From contig JADNYV010000002.1 in assembly GCA_015501055.1 (NCBI GenBank), positions 682,001 through 746,000 on the forward strand: a DNA stretch of 64,000 nt, written 5' to 3'. Below the pieces are notes generated by a model that saw nothing but the letters and a program-made list of their open reading frames with translations, was not told where the DNA came from and did no database searches. The DNA is from Mucidula mucida (taxonomy: Eukaryota > Basidiomycota > Agaricomycetes > Agaricales > Physalacriaceae). The position numbers were made by a program, and so were the translations under genes. Positions 48,026 to 57,718 of this stretch are shown in pieces. Position 1 is the first letter of the stretch, and each line of letters starts with the position of its first letter.

Positions 48026-48388
48026 ATGTGCCACAATGTCCGTCTTCTCCTTTGCCTCGCATGTTCTACTCCGACTGACACATGCGCATAGATCATCGAT
48101 GGCCGTTATCACACCGAGTGTGGCCACTTTTACGCCATGGCCACACGTCAACAAGACTGCCTACGCGACAACTGTGTCTTCAGCGCTCGGCACACCCACC
48201 CAAGTATGTGCGATATCACCTATATCAGTTCCGCATGGTTGCTAAAACCCACGACAGGGTGCAGAGCCGCTACTTGCATCCGTTTGATGGCTCTGCCTGT
48301 TCGGAACCCGATAAGAGTCAGTCCTACCAAATGCTCAGACTGTAGGAATATATTTGGCCGGCTACAAGGCTCCACCCAGCAGCGATAA
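48026..48388 (+). CDS. Small Cys/His-rich protein, family member A
   Basis: Three exons (48026-48037, 48092-48203, 48258-48388) give about 85 residues. The protein begins MCHNIIDGRYHTECGHFYAM, then has QQDCLRDNCVFSARHTHPRC, AATC and a final KCSDC. The CGH core, the C....C.FSA..H spacing and the closing C..C suggest metal binding. Both introns are GT..AG and keep frame. A related protein lies at 52701-53233. I know no function. Proteins of this look, starting MC and with CGH, are frequent in mushroom genomes. Confidence 0.72.
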
Positions 48389-48429
48389 TTTCCGCCCCAA
48401 GTTTACCCTCCCATGTACATTATGGACTC

Positions 48430-48575
48430 CTTACTTATTCCGTATCAGCTGCATTGTCGTAGTACATTGACAGCATTCTCACTCTTGTATATCATGAATC
48501 AGCTTACTTATTCCGTATCAGCTGCATTGTCGTAGTACATTGACAGCATTACCACTCTTGTATATCATGAATCAG
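48430..48575. repeat. Direct tandem duplication, 2 x 73 bp
   Basis: Unit 1 (48430-48502) and unit 2 (48503-48575) both begin CTTACTTATTCCGTATCAGC and end ATCATGAATCAG. They differ at about two positions (TCTC versus TACC), so the duplication is recent. Confidence 0.95.
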
Positions 48576-48718
48576 CAAGTACTGTATATACAACTGTTTA
48601 CCTTTTTGGATGAAGGAACACCGTCTCTTTCGGGGAGTTGTTGTCCCTTTCTTCTAGGTTCGGTGATGGCGCCTTGTTCGCTCCTTGTCTTTATTCTGTA
48701 TCCAGACAAGAGGCCGCC

Positions 48719-48728
48719 TATATATAAA
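48719..48728 (+). promoter_or_regulatory. TATA-like element
   Basis: TATATATAAA lies 43 bp before the ATG at 48771 and fits a core promoter element for the downstream gene. Confidence 0.4.
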
Positions 48729-48770
48729 TCTTTGTTCTGGGATGCCTCAATTGCTAAGACTCCTTCGACC

Positions 48771-50332
48771 ATGCACGCCTCAGACAACCTTCAGTCGTAT
48801 ATCATCTCGTGCCACTTGCCTGAGCTCAAACTCGGCCCTAATGCGCCTGCGCTTGCGCCCCCAGGTCACAAAAGCCACCTAAATCATCTGCAGATAACTT
48901 CGGAGCGACCTAGGAGACTGGAACACATCAATAACATGTTCGGAGACATGAATTTTGTAAAAGATTGCGAGTTGCCCGGTACAAGTACCGATCCGGACTC
49001 ATATTGACATGTGCCTCCAGGGATTGTGGCCAAGGTGCCTTCTCAGCCTTTGAACATACCAGACGAGGACCCGGAGCTTGGAGAAGCGATTACCTTGCCA
49101 AGCGAACGGTCTTTCGATGTGCCAGTGTCATGGCATCGTCCTGCAGAAGATCTACACAAGTGCGCATTCAGTCCTCTTTTCCCACATCTTGTACTTACGG
49201 GACAACAGAATAGGCGACTGGTTAGGTACGCGGCAGCATGCCTGAAATCCAATTTTACTCATGCTTACCGGTTCAATAGAGGACTTTCCATTGGTCACTG
49301 TTCAGCGCATATTGCACCTCGTCGACCCCCGCACGCACCGATGGGGCTTCAGGCGTATACACGAGAGGGACGTAGACCGGGAAATCATGCAGTTCTTCCT
49401 TTGGTCGAAGCACGAGGGTCCTGGCTCAACGCCTCTCTCACTTGACATGCGGTTAATGGTCCAGAGCAAGTCCGTGATCGTGGCGTTCCAACCTCCGTGG
49501 GTGTTGTCACCTCGCGATATGAAGCAGTTCGCTACTTGTGATGTACGTTAATGAGCGGAAATTGCGCGTTCTTTTTACTTACCGGCGGTCCAGGTTCCAC
49601 ACAACTGTATCGATATGGTGAATATGACAAGTAAAGAACGCCTGTGGGCAAAAGTGAGATCGAGTTCTTCATGTACAACGGTCCATCTGACGTGCGCGGT
49701 CCGCACATAGCTATGGGACGTCTGCGTCCAGAACGAGACCCATTATTTCGTTCTGACATCTTACAATCAGTGGATCTTTGGGGCATTCGATGCTCGTGCG
49801 TGACATTTCTCCAACTGTCCGGTTTCCCCGTTAACCCGCAGTTTTTCAGACTGGACTACGGGCTTTGTTAGCCGGATTTTTGAAAGTACTACTGATATTC
49901 CCAGTATTGCGGGATCCCTCGCTTTCTGGATTTCATCCGCAATGCGATTAACGGGATTCGTTATCCCAAAAGTACGTTGTGTTACTAGGTTATTTAGCCG
50001 GCAATTCCGTTGACTGATCGCCTCAAGGTTGCTCTGTCTCGGGCTTTGCAAGCCCTCGTTAAGCCGCCTAAAATCGACGATATTGATGTTATTATTCCAA
50101 ATGCCTCGGAGTCAAACTGGACGGGGAAAAGCGATGGTACGAGATACTCGCTTTCGCGCTCCTCAGCCACGCTTGTACTGATTTTTGACGCGTAGAGGTC
50201 GCGTCATCCGCCGGCTATTGCGCCTCCACGGTGTCATCCAAGGTCTCCGATGCAGGCGTGTATCCTACAATGGCTCCGATGTACAATCAACCAATCAACC
50301 GAGACGCCATCACCCAGTGGCTGCAAGGATGA
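48771..50332 (+). CDS. Uncharacterised multi-exon basidiomycete protein
   Basis: The start is MHASDNLQSYIISCHLPELK at 48771. Introns restore GIVAKVPSQPLNIPDEDPEL, HLVDPRTHRWGFRRIHERDV, VPHNCIDMVNMTSKERLWAK, LWDVCVQNETHYFVLTSYNQ followed by WIFGAFDAHWTTGFV, and WISSAMRLTGFVIPK. The LWDVCVQN..YFVLTSYNQWIFGAF block recurs, as I recall, in many uncharacterised mushroom proteins. The C-terminus is variable and ends DAITQWLQG (TGA at 50330-50332). No catalytic motif is seen. The splice near 49,225-49,270 is uncertain. Confidence 0.7.
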
Positions 50333-50736
50333 CGAAGACCAACCTTAACTCAAATTCCGGCGCAGAGCCGTTCCGTCCATCTAGATACTGTAAAAACAAA
50401 TAAAATTTGCTTCCGTTCGTTTATGCGCAAATCCTTGATTAAAATAGGCAAGCAGGGACCCACGAACATAAGTCGATGATAGAATACTTATGCAGGCACC
50501 AGGGTCGTAGTAGTATGCTCCCAAGGTAGAATGGAGACAAGGGAAACAAAAAAAAAGCATCCCGAAGTAGCCTTGACTGGTCCATCTGACACGATAAACT
50601 ACGCGGTCGGCGGACGTTCAAAGTCATTAGAAGATCAGGGCCAGCGATGACCATGCCTGCGAAATCATTCATTTCAAGCAAACTGAAATTGAGGCTACAC
50701 GGGACATTATCGATTAGAGCAGCAGTCGTTCGAGGC
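50333..50736. other. Intergenic region between convergent genes
   Basis: This stretch holds the 3' flanks of the unknown gene and of the cyclin gene. No gene or repeat is seen. Confidence 0.6.
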
Positions 50737-52187
50737 TCAAATTTGACCAGCTTCGACTTCCATCTTATCCTCGCCGTTTGCACCAGGCCTTTCTGATGAT
50801 AGAGGTGAGAAAGCGCCATGCGTTGATTTCGGAGTCAGTCCTGGATCAACAGGCTGTGGAGGTGGTGGAGGTTGTTGAGGAGGAGGGGGATGTGAATGGT
50901 TAGTTGCGAGCTCGACGAAAGACTTATATATAGGACTCCTTGTAGTACCCAGTGTGGGTGGCGGCACCTAATGAAAGGTATAGGACATTCACACCGTTGA
51001 CACCGAAATGTGCATACCTGCGCAACGTTTGCTAAGTAGGGGTATGATGTGAGATCTTGCGCGCCATAGAATTCAAGTAGGATGCTAAGGCACTCTGCAT
51101 AAAACTGTAAGGGAGAGTAGTGTAGTGTAAGGGGTGTGAGCCTAACCTGCGAGATCACTCAACGCCTCGGAGGTGAAAGCGAAATGTTCAAGGGCGAACC
51201 GAGAGCTCTCAGGTGATGAGGGTTTGTGAGATGGTGGCGTTGGTAGAGAGGCCGACGGGGCTGTGTATGAGATACGCGCGTCTAGCGACGGTGCGTTGGG
51301 GCCATCAACAAGCCGCTGCGCCAAAATATAACAAGCAGCGGCAATGATGCGCGGTGGGAATAAGATACAGAGAGGCGTGCGGTATCTGATGTTGTTGAGC
51401 GCGAGTCTCAGTCAGGACGTCGCGAGCACTTACGAATCATGAGCAATAGTCCAAGAGGTTTCCTGTACTTTCAAATCATCCTCGTGCGAAGTGAATAAGT
51501 CAACCAGAACGCTATGGGGATTGTCGATTCTAAAGTCAAAGCACAACGCTTCGAGGAGGACTTCCTCGGTTTGCAAAATTGCAGATTGACAGTTTTCAAC
51601 TTCCTAAATGTGCGCGTTGAATGGGGTATACAGTTGTGTACAACAAATGTCACAAACTTTGCTGTCCTCTGGAATCTCAGCGACGTCCCGTCCGTCAATC
51701 TTGGACTGACAGACGCGGGCAACGTCGCGTAGTTTGCGACCGCACTCTTCGGTCTTTGTGGCGAGGAATATGCACGATGCGGCCACGTCCTGGTTCAGCA
51801 AGTTCAGGACGCGAGTAAAGGCCTCGACCGACACACTGGCTTACTTGCCGGTGGAAGTCCTCGATCGCGAATCTCATGTAAAATCGATGAAACCACGTCG
51901 CCGCGGTAAACATGGCAGGAGCCGGACTAGTAGAGCTATGAGGCCAGAGCAGTTCGAATGGGGCAGCGGTTCTCTCACAGTTGCAAGGATGACCCTAAAC
52001 GAAAGAGAAATTCGACCCCTCGAGCACGATCATAGAGCTCTTTTTCGAGAGGCCAGCTCGATGGGGTAGCCAGCAGCGCAGACAGAGGAAAAAGCCACTG
52101 GTTCAAAGGGGCCGGGTCCTCTAGTTCCTGTGCGGCAGGCGCTTCATCGCGTGGAGGTGGTCGCATTAGTGAGTGGAGGTAGAACAT
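50737..52187 (-). CDS. Transcription-type cyclin, cyclin K/Ctk2-like
   Basis: Cyclins of this type activate kinases that phosphorylate RNA polymerase II. The start is likely 52187 (MFYLHSLMRPPPRDE). Introns restore QWLFPLSALLATPSSWPLEK, ELYDRARGVEFLFRLGSSLQ, LPAPAMFTAATWFHRFYMRF, DVAASCIFLATKTEECGRKL and VENCQSAILQTEEVLLEALC, which is the first cyclin fold with the KxEE motif. A second helical part follows (LVDLFTSHEDDLKVQETSWT, PPRIIAAACYILAQRL, ECLSILLEFYGAQDL). The tail is Pro-rich and disordered and ends MEVEAGQI. Cyclin K, Ctk2, Bur2 and cyclin L types are hard to tell apart by eye. Confidence 0.88.
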
Positions 52188-52700
52188 TTGATAGCCCAAA
52201 ATGGAGTTAATTTAATTTCGAATTATTAAGCCGTTTTAAGTTTCCAACGCCTCCCCGAGTTCCTCAAGTTCGTCAAGGTTGGATGTCTTACTAAAACATA
52301 CGAGGATGTATCATCTGATTGCTCTCTGTTATTTTACCTGCCTTCCGACCTCCGAGACTGCCTAAATGATGAGCGCATAAGAGACCACTCCGCCGACCTT
52401 CGGACAGTCGATGCGCGTCTTAGGTAAATAATAACTCGAGTGCAACTACAGTCATTGACCTAGGCTTCAAGCAAGAGCTCTGGATAACCCCAATATGAAG
52501 CCCTACGATCTCGGAGGTAGTCATGACCAGTATGTCGACCTCGCCGGTGATAAGCAGAAAATATACCTTCCAATTGTGAACCTTCAAATTCTAGCACTAG
52601 GAGAAAATAAACAAAAGACTACGGTACGTCATTAGGTCGTTACTGTACACAAAACGGACTTCGAACGCGTCATCAGAATTTCACGTCAAGATTGAGTAAA
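52188..52700. other. Intergenic region
   Basis: This stretch holds the upstream region of the cyclin gene and the 3' region of the small Cys/His-rich gene. No gene is seen. Confidence 0.55.
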
Positions 52701-53233
52701 TTAGTAGCGCTTCCCCCCTTGAGCCTGCGCCCTAGCCGCGGCGGCGGCGGCGGCCACCGCGGCCTGGCGACATGCCGGACATAAATCGACGATTTCGGGT
52801 GCTTGGATGGTTTCAGGTCGGCCTCAATCTCACAACAATAGACTCACTGTATTGTTCTGGGAACTGGCGTCTACGGATGACTTGAGCACTTGATACAGAC
52901 GGTTGACAGGACACTAACCGTTGCCAACAGGTCTCCCTGCACTTAGGGCCACAGTTCGCGGGATGTGCAGCGCTAAATTTGCACCAACGATCGTCGCAAT
53001 ATAGCTGGAAGTCGACGTTCATCATCGGGTCAATATACAATGTCAATGAAGGCTGACCGTCACGTCCGGCTAGGCGTCGTGTTAAAAGGGAAACCGAATA
53101 TCAGTCGTCGGGTACTTACCTCTCTAATGGAGTGACCGCAAAGCGTGTATGTGTTCTGCACTCTAGCCAAACGGTCGCGTAAGACCTATTGGCTGACGCA
53201 TTGAAACAACGCTCACTGTCTGTAACGGCACAT
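52701..53233 (-). CDS. Small Cys/His-rich protein, family member B
   Basis: The start is the ATG at 53233. Splicing five short exons gives MCRYRQVQNTYTLCGHSIRE, LYCDDRWCKFSAAHPANC, GPKCRETCWQ, RRQFPEQYTPEIVDLCPACR and an Ala-rich tail ending AQAQGGKRY. The Ala run is encoded by a GCC/GCG repeat near 52738-52765. It shares the start, the CGH core, the C....C.FSA.H spacing and the final C..C with the protein at 48026-48388. It is probably a metal-binding protein; the role is unknown. Confidence 0.7.
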
Positions 53234-53898
53234 GTCGAAGGGGAGAAGGAGATATTTCCGAAGGTGAAGGTGTAGAGAAAAAAAGTGGCTCTAACGTGAA
53301 GAGACATCCTCGCGTGCCACTTTATAAGGATTCAAAAGGTGTTACTGTAATCAAAATGCCAATAGAAATAACTGCCAATTGGAGCTGTCGGGCCGTGAGT
53401 AAAGGAATCGACATCTGTAGCTGCAGTCGAAAGAACCGCACCTAGAATATGTGAGATCCGTGTGTGTTCATCGGCCGTACAGATGCCTGTGAATGGTCTT
53501 CGAACTCCGGTGACATTAGCCAGATCCTTAGTTCGAAAATGTTAATAGTGACGCAGGATAGTGGATAGTTCGCGCTCTCGTTCTTGGTACGCGTGCCACG
53601 GAACAGCTCTATCCGCTTTGCACAAGATTTGCATCGTTATCCATCCGATAATTCATTACCCAGAGTGTATGCACAAATTATCGCTAAGTGAATCACAACG
53701 GCGATACAGACGATTTTAGAGCGCGGCGGAATAGATTGCATCATTTCTGGTGGAAGACATGGGTAAGATGGCTCGTTACGCTCGTGATGCCCCGGAGAAA
53801 CACTTGTTGTCCTGATGCACACGCATTAAACGCTTGTTCATCTAGTCCAGAACAACGGAGCCTTTAGGGTCACCAGCTGGAGAATTAGAATAGGCTGG
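53234..53898. other. Intergenic region
   Basis: This 665-bp stretch holds only short open frames without protein character and probably regulatory DNA of the flanking genes. Confidence 0.6.
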
Positions 53899-55382
53899 TC
53901 ACCCTGCAAACATCCCGACGAGATACTGGCTAACTCCCTCTGGGGTGAGGCTACCTACGTCCGAGAAGACGAGAGATATGAGATCAGGCCTAGGACGCGA
54001 AGCATTAGCGCGTCAACTTGGACGTAAGACGTGTCCGAATACGCATACCTGGTATAATCGACATCTGGATTATTACGGGCGATTTGTTCTTGACTTATCT
54101 TGATTGAAGCGGGTGGATCCGAGTCTTTCACGCCTGCGGCGGCTGATGACCCCAAAGATGATCCGGGCAGCGTCGTCGGGGGTTTAGCTGATGAGTTTCG
54201 GTGTGCACGTCCTTGTGGTACCGAGAACGAAAGAAGTTTCGAATTATGGGTGGGAAGGTCGTACTGAGATAATGGGAATAACCGGTGGAACTTGTAACTG
54301 ACGTCGAATTGAAGTTAGAGTTATGCCGGACATACGAAAGCCGCATGTTGACTGTACCTTTCAGCAAGCGCGTAGAAGGGTTTGTTGGCTGCTTTCGCAA
54401 TAATCGCGATCTGGTTGCTTCCGACCGCGTTGATGAGTCCGCCACTCTCTACGACAGCTTCTGACCCTACGAGGACAAAATCGACCATATCCATGCTGTA
54501 AGCAACAGCAGAGTCTAAAATAACAGTGCTTGGGATACCTGCCGCAGCGAGCATCTCTGCGGTCTTAATACTGGGAAGCCAGTTAGATATTGTTTGTGGA
54601 AGACACGGATGATTCAAACCCGAGTCCACGAGGCCTTGCTTCAGTGACGAAGACTATACAGTACGCATGAACATATGATGGGCCATATGAACCGGAAAAA
54701 GGCAAACCTGATATCCGTTTTCGTTTGTGAGCCCACAGCAGGGTCTGCATGACGACTCGCGAGTATGAGTGAGTTAAGATCTGATGTCCGGTACATAGGT
54801 AAGGTAAAAAGGCTCAAATATTGTTAAAAACTTACCACGGATCCATCTTTGATGAAATCGAACGCAAGTTGTGCGATTTTGTCTCTGTATGTGAGAGCTT
54901 CTGTGACATACTGATGACCTTGTCGAATAAGTTCAGTTTTCAATTCTAGGAAGCTCTGAGTAGACGATTAGAGGGATAATACGAATTGAACGTGATGACG
55001 TGCTGACCGAAGCTTCGTGGGGAAACAGAGTGACGAACTCTATGAAGAGCTCGGTGCCGGCGTTGAGGCTGATGGAATTCGAAGACTGCTGTTTAAGAGT
55101 TTCGGCGCCATCCTTGAGTTCTTGGACAAGTTCGAACATTGTCCCGGCTTGGTAACATAGTCGAAATGAGGTCCAAGGGGAGCCTAGACCAGCTTACCAG
55201 TCGTGTTTTCCATGAGTTCTACGAGTGCCAGGATGGCTGCTACAGGCGTTGAGATCTTTGGATCACCTTATGATCAGCCACGTGCAGGATGGAATAATGA
55301 TACCAACTTGTTCATTTTGGAGTATACGACTATAGGCAGAACGTATGTCGAAGCGGGCAGAGGGTGAGATTAACGCAGGCAT
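53899..55382 (-). CDS. GCN3: Translation initiation factor eIF2B alpha subunit
   Basis: This is the regulatory subunit of the eIF2B guanine-exchange factor; it senses phosphorylated eIF2. The start is MPALISPSARFDIRSAYSRI at 55382. Introns restore VISTPVAAILALVELMENT, LNAGTELFIEFVTLFPHE, TAEMLAAAGIPSTVILDSAV and YSMDMVDFVLVGSEAVVESG, the conserved sugar-isomerase-like core. Then come GLINAVGSNQIAIIAKAANK and YKFHRLFPLSQYDLP. The C-terminus reads NNPDVDYTRPDLISLVFSDV, then LTPEGVSQYLVGMFAG, as in eIF2B alpha. The stop TGA is at 53899-53901. All core blocks are intact. About eight introns. Confidence 0.94.
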
Positions 55383-56449
55383 TTTGGAGATGATGACCGA
55401 GTCAAATCGAGGGTGCAATGACGTGACGACAGGGCCAACACCATCACGTGATCTGTAATATTATGGACGGACAAAAAGCAATGGAGCCGCCTGAAGCTTC
55501 GACCATGGGCACGACTATATATGACGGTTGTCAAGGAGGAGGATGGCTACCCGCAGATTTTGAATGGTCAACTATATAATCTATTCCCGCCTTGACTGAC
55601 AGCAGACTCGGCGCGCGGTGATTTGTTGGTGTGAGTGGGCCGTTGTTACAGAACTGAATGCAACCATAAACATGCATGTGAGCCTTGTGCCTCGGTTGTC
55701 GGTCGATAGGCCAAAGTTTCAGGATTGATATTACGATCGGGTTACCAACGCTACGACAACGGGAATCGGGCTGGATCTTTGTCTGGGTAAGGACCCACGC
55801 TGAGGATAAATGGATGGGCGCAATGCGAGGACAAATCGAGAACAATGGGGTGCCGAATGCAACCCAAAAAGAGTAATTTTAGCAGTCTCAAGAGCGGGAA
55901 CAAAAGACGATCGGTGACACTTTGATTCCGTTAACTTTTGTAGGTTGAAATTTTACAAAGGCACGACCATTTTCGAGCAATGCAACCGGCCAAAGACAAG
56001 CCAAAGTAAGTCAATAACGGTAAAAGGACCTTCCTTATACGGTCTGTATTGCTGGATGAGGTGCTTTTCCGGCGATGAAACCCGGCCTCGTGCTATGGCC
56101 CGGATGAAAAAAAAGAATAGATCTGCCCTCTCCCCGCTAGGGCGGCTTGGCTGCGCCCTACAAATACCTTGATGTCGCACCTTGCCTTGTGACTTTATTT
56201 ACCACCGTCGTCGTCGTCGTTGTTGTGCTCGTCGCCGCCGCCGCTAATCTCTCGTTGTGCAGCTGTTGCTCACAATCAGCCTTATCTGCCCTCGTTGCTG
56301 CTCGCTGCCGCCTGTGCACTGCACGGCCTTTTCTTGTATGTCGCAGTCGTTTTCACTTGTTTTGGTACTCATGGACGCCTCGTTCCAGTACGCGTCTACC
56401 TCGCCGCAAACCGTATCATATCCCTGCCTAATCGCCGTATTAGCTAGCC
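55383..56449. other. Intergenic region between divergent genes
   Basis: This 1.07-kb stretch has no supported gene. Just before 56450 there is a pyrimidine-rich run and a (GTC/GCC)-type microsatellite near 56206-56246 (CGTCGTCGTCGTCG and CGCCGCCGCCG). Confidence 0.6.
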
Positions 56450-57079
56450 ATGGCGCCGCCCAAGAATGCCGAGGTCGTGTTCTCACCCGACGTCAAGAAC
56501 ATGGACGAGTGGGCCAAGCGCACCCGTATGTCGCTCACGACGGCGGATGCGCTCGGTGCAACGTATGCGCGTGCCCATCCGTGGTTTGAGCATCTCCGGA
56601 GCCAGCTCGTCCACGAACACAAGTGGAGAGATGTCAGTCCCCGTGACTCGCGCATGCTCTTTACCCTCGAGAATGCCTCCATCTGGAGTTCGTCGTCGGG
56701 TCTCCCCGCGGGTCCACCGCTCAAGCTGCAGCTGCCTGTTCATGCCAGCTCCTTCTTTTCTCCCGACCGACGCGTCCAATGGCAGATGGTTTTCCACAGC
56801 GACACGTTTGAATCTGTCCGCAAAATATGTCCTCCCATTGCCGACATTCTCTTCCTCCTCCAGTGTCTGCTCACCGGTCTGGTCACTGTGGTCTTTGAGG
56901 AGCACATTCCAGGCAAGGGTATTTATCGCACGACCCGTGGCCTCCCTTCTGCCGCTTGGGTCATTGAAAATCAGACCGCCCTTGTCAGGATCTTCGGGCC
57001 AGAACGTTTCAAGGATCTGCATAGAGCCTGCGCAGACACACAGTCTGCATACTCGCTGCAGGTCCTCCCATTCCGGTAA
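56450..57079 (+). CDS. Intronless protein of unknown function
   Basis: One open frame of 209 residues starts MAPPKNAEVVFSPDVKNMDE. It has mixed helix and strand with a hydrophobic segment (ADILFLLQCLLTGLVTVVFE) at about residues 130-150. No catalytic motif, repeat or signal is seen. The third base is strongly C/G, which supports coding. Most neighbours have several introns and this gene has none. The family is not recognised. Confidence 0.7.
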   Translation: MAPPKNAEVVFSPDVKNMDEWAKRTRMSLTTADALGATYARAHPWFEHLRSQLVHEHKWRDVSPRDSRMLFTLENASIWSSSSGLPAGPPLKLQLPVHASSFFSPDRRVQWQMVFHSDTFESVRKICPPIADILFLLQCLLTGLVTVVFEEHIPGKGIYRTTRGLPSAAWVIENQTALVRIFGPERFKDLHRACADTQSAYSLQVLPFR

Positions 57080-57718
57080 ACGTGTTGCCCATGTGTACGC
57101 TGGCGTCCCCTCTTTTTATCGCATCGCTGTCATATATTGCTCTCATCTTGCATCACCGTTACTTAGATCGTTATATTGGCCTTCACTTAAGTTAAAACCT
57201 TTTACTCGCATCCTCCATCTACGCATTATAATTACTCATTCCAGTTCATCGTGTATCATTTTCCCTACTTATCTAGTCTACGTATTCTAGTCCTCTGCTA
57301 CTTTCATATGGTATCTCGGCCATTCGCCGGTCCAACCAGGCGATATAAAAAAAATTGTACTTGCGAATTTCCTCACTTGAAGCGAACGTTTCCCTACTTA
57401 TCTAGTCTACGTATCCTAGTCCTCTGCTACTTTCATATGGTATCTCGGCCATTCGCCGGTCCAACCAGGCGATATAAAAAAAATTGTACTTGCGAATTTC
57501 CTCACTTGAAGCGAACGTTTCCCTACTTATCTAGTCTACGTATCCTAGTCCTCTGCTACTTTCATATGGTATCTCGGCCATTCGCCGGTCCAACCAGGCG
57601 ATATAAAAAAAATTGTACTTGCGAATTTCCTCACTTGAAGCGAACGTTTCGCGGATTCCCGCTTATGGATCGGGACCGCAGACCGAGGTTTGATCAGACT
57701 TATTTCTTAACTTGTTAC
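57080..57718. other. Intergenic region with a 129-bp minisatellite
   Basis: This stretch lies upstream of the methionine aminopeptidase gene. Apart from the tandem repeat at 57261-57647 nothing else is recognised. Confidence 0.6.
57261..57647. repeat. Tandem repeat, 3 x 129 bp
   Basis: Units start at 57261, 57390 and 57519 with TTCCCTACTTATCTAGTCTA and end with CACTTGAAGCGAACG. They are nearly identical; one difference is ATTCTAG versus ATCCTAG. Because 129 is a multiple of three and one frame lacks stops, a long open frame appears (57251-57844), but this is a by-product of the repeat. Each unit has a GATATAAAAA run. Confidence 0.96.

Larger units (their letters stand above)
48389..48770. 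other. Intergenic region containing a 73-bp tandem duplication
   Basis: Apart from the duplication at 48430-48575 and a TATA-like site near 48719, nothing else is seen. Confidence 0.6.

Noticed and set aside
56483..57022. Long antisense open frame opposite the intronless gene
   Set aside because: It is the mirror of a C/G-rich coding frame and has no protein-like features of its own.
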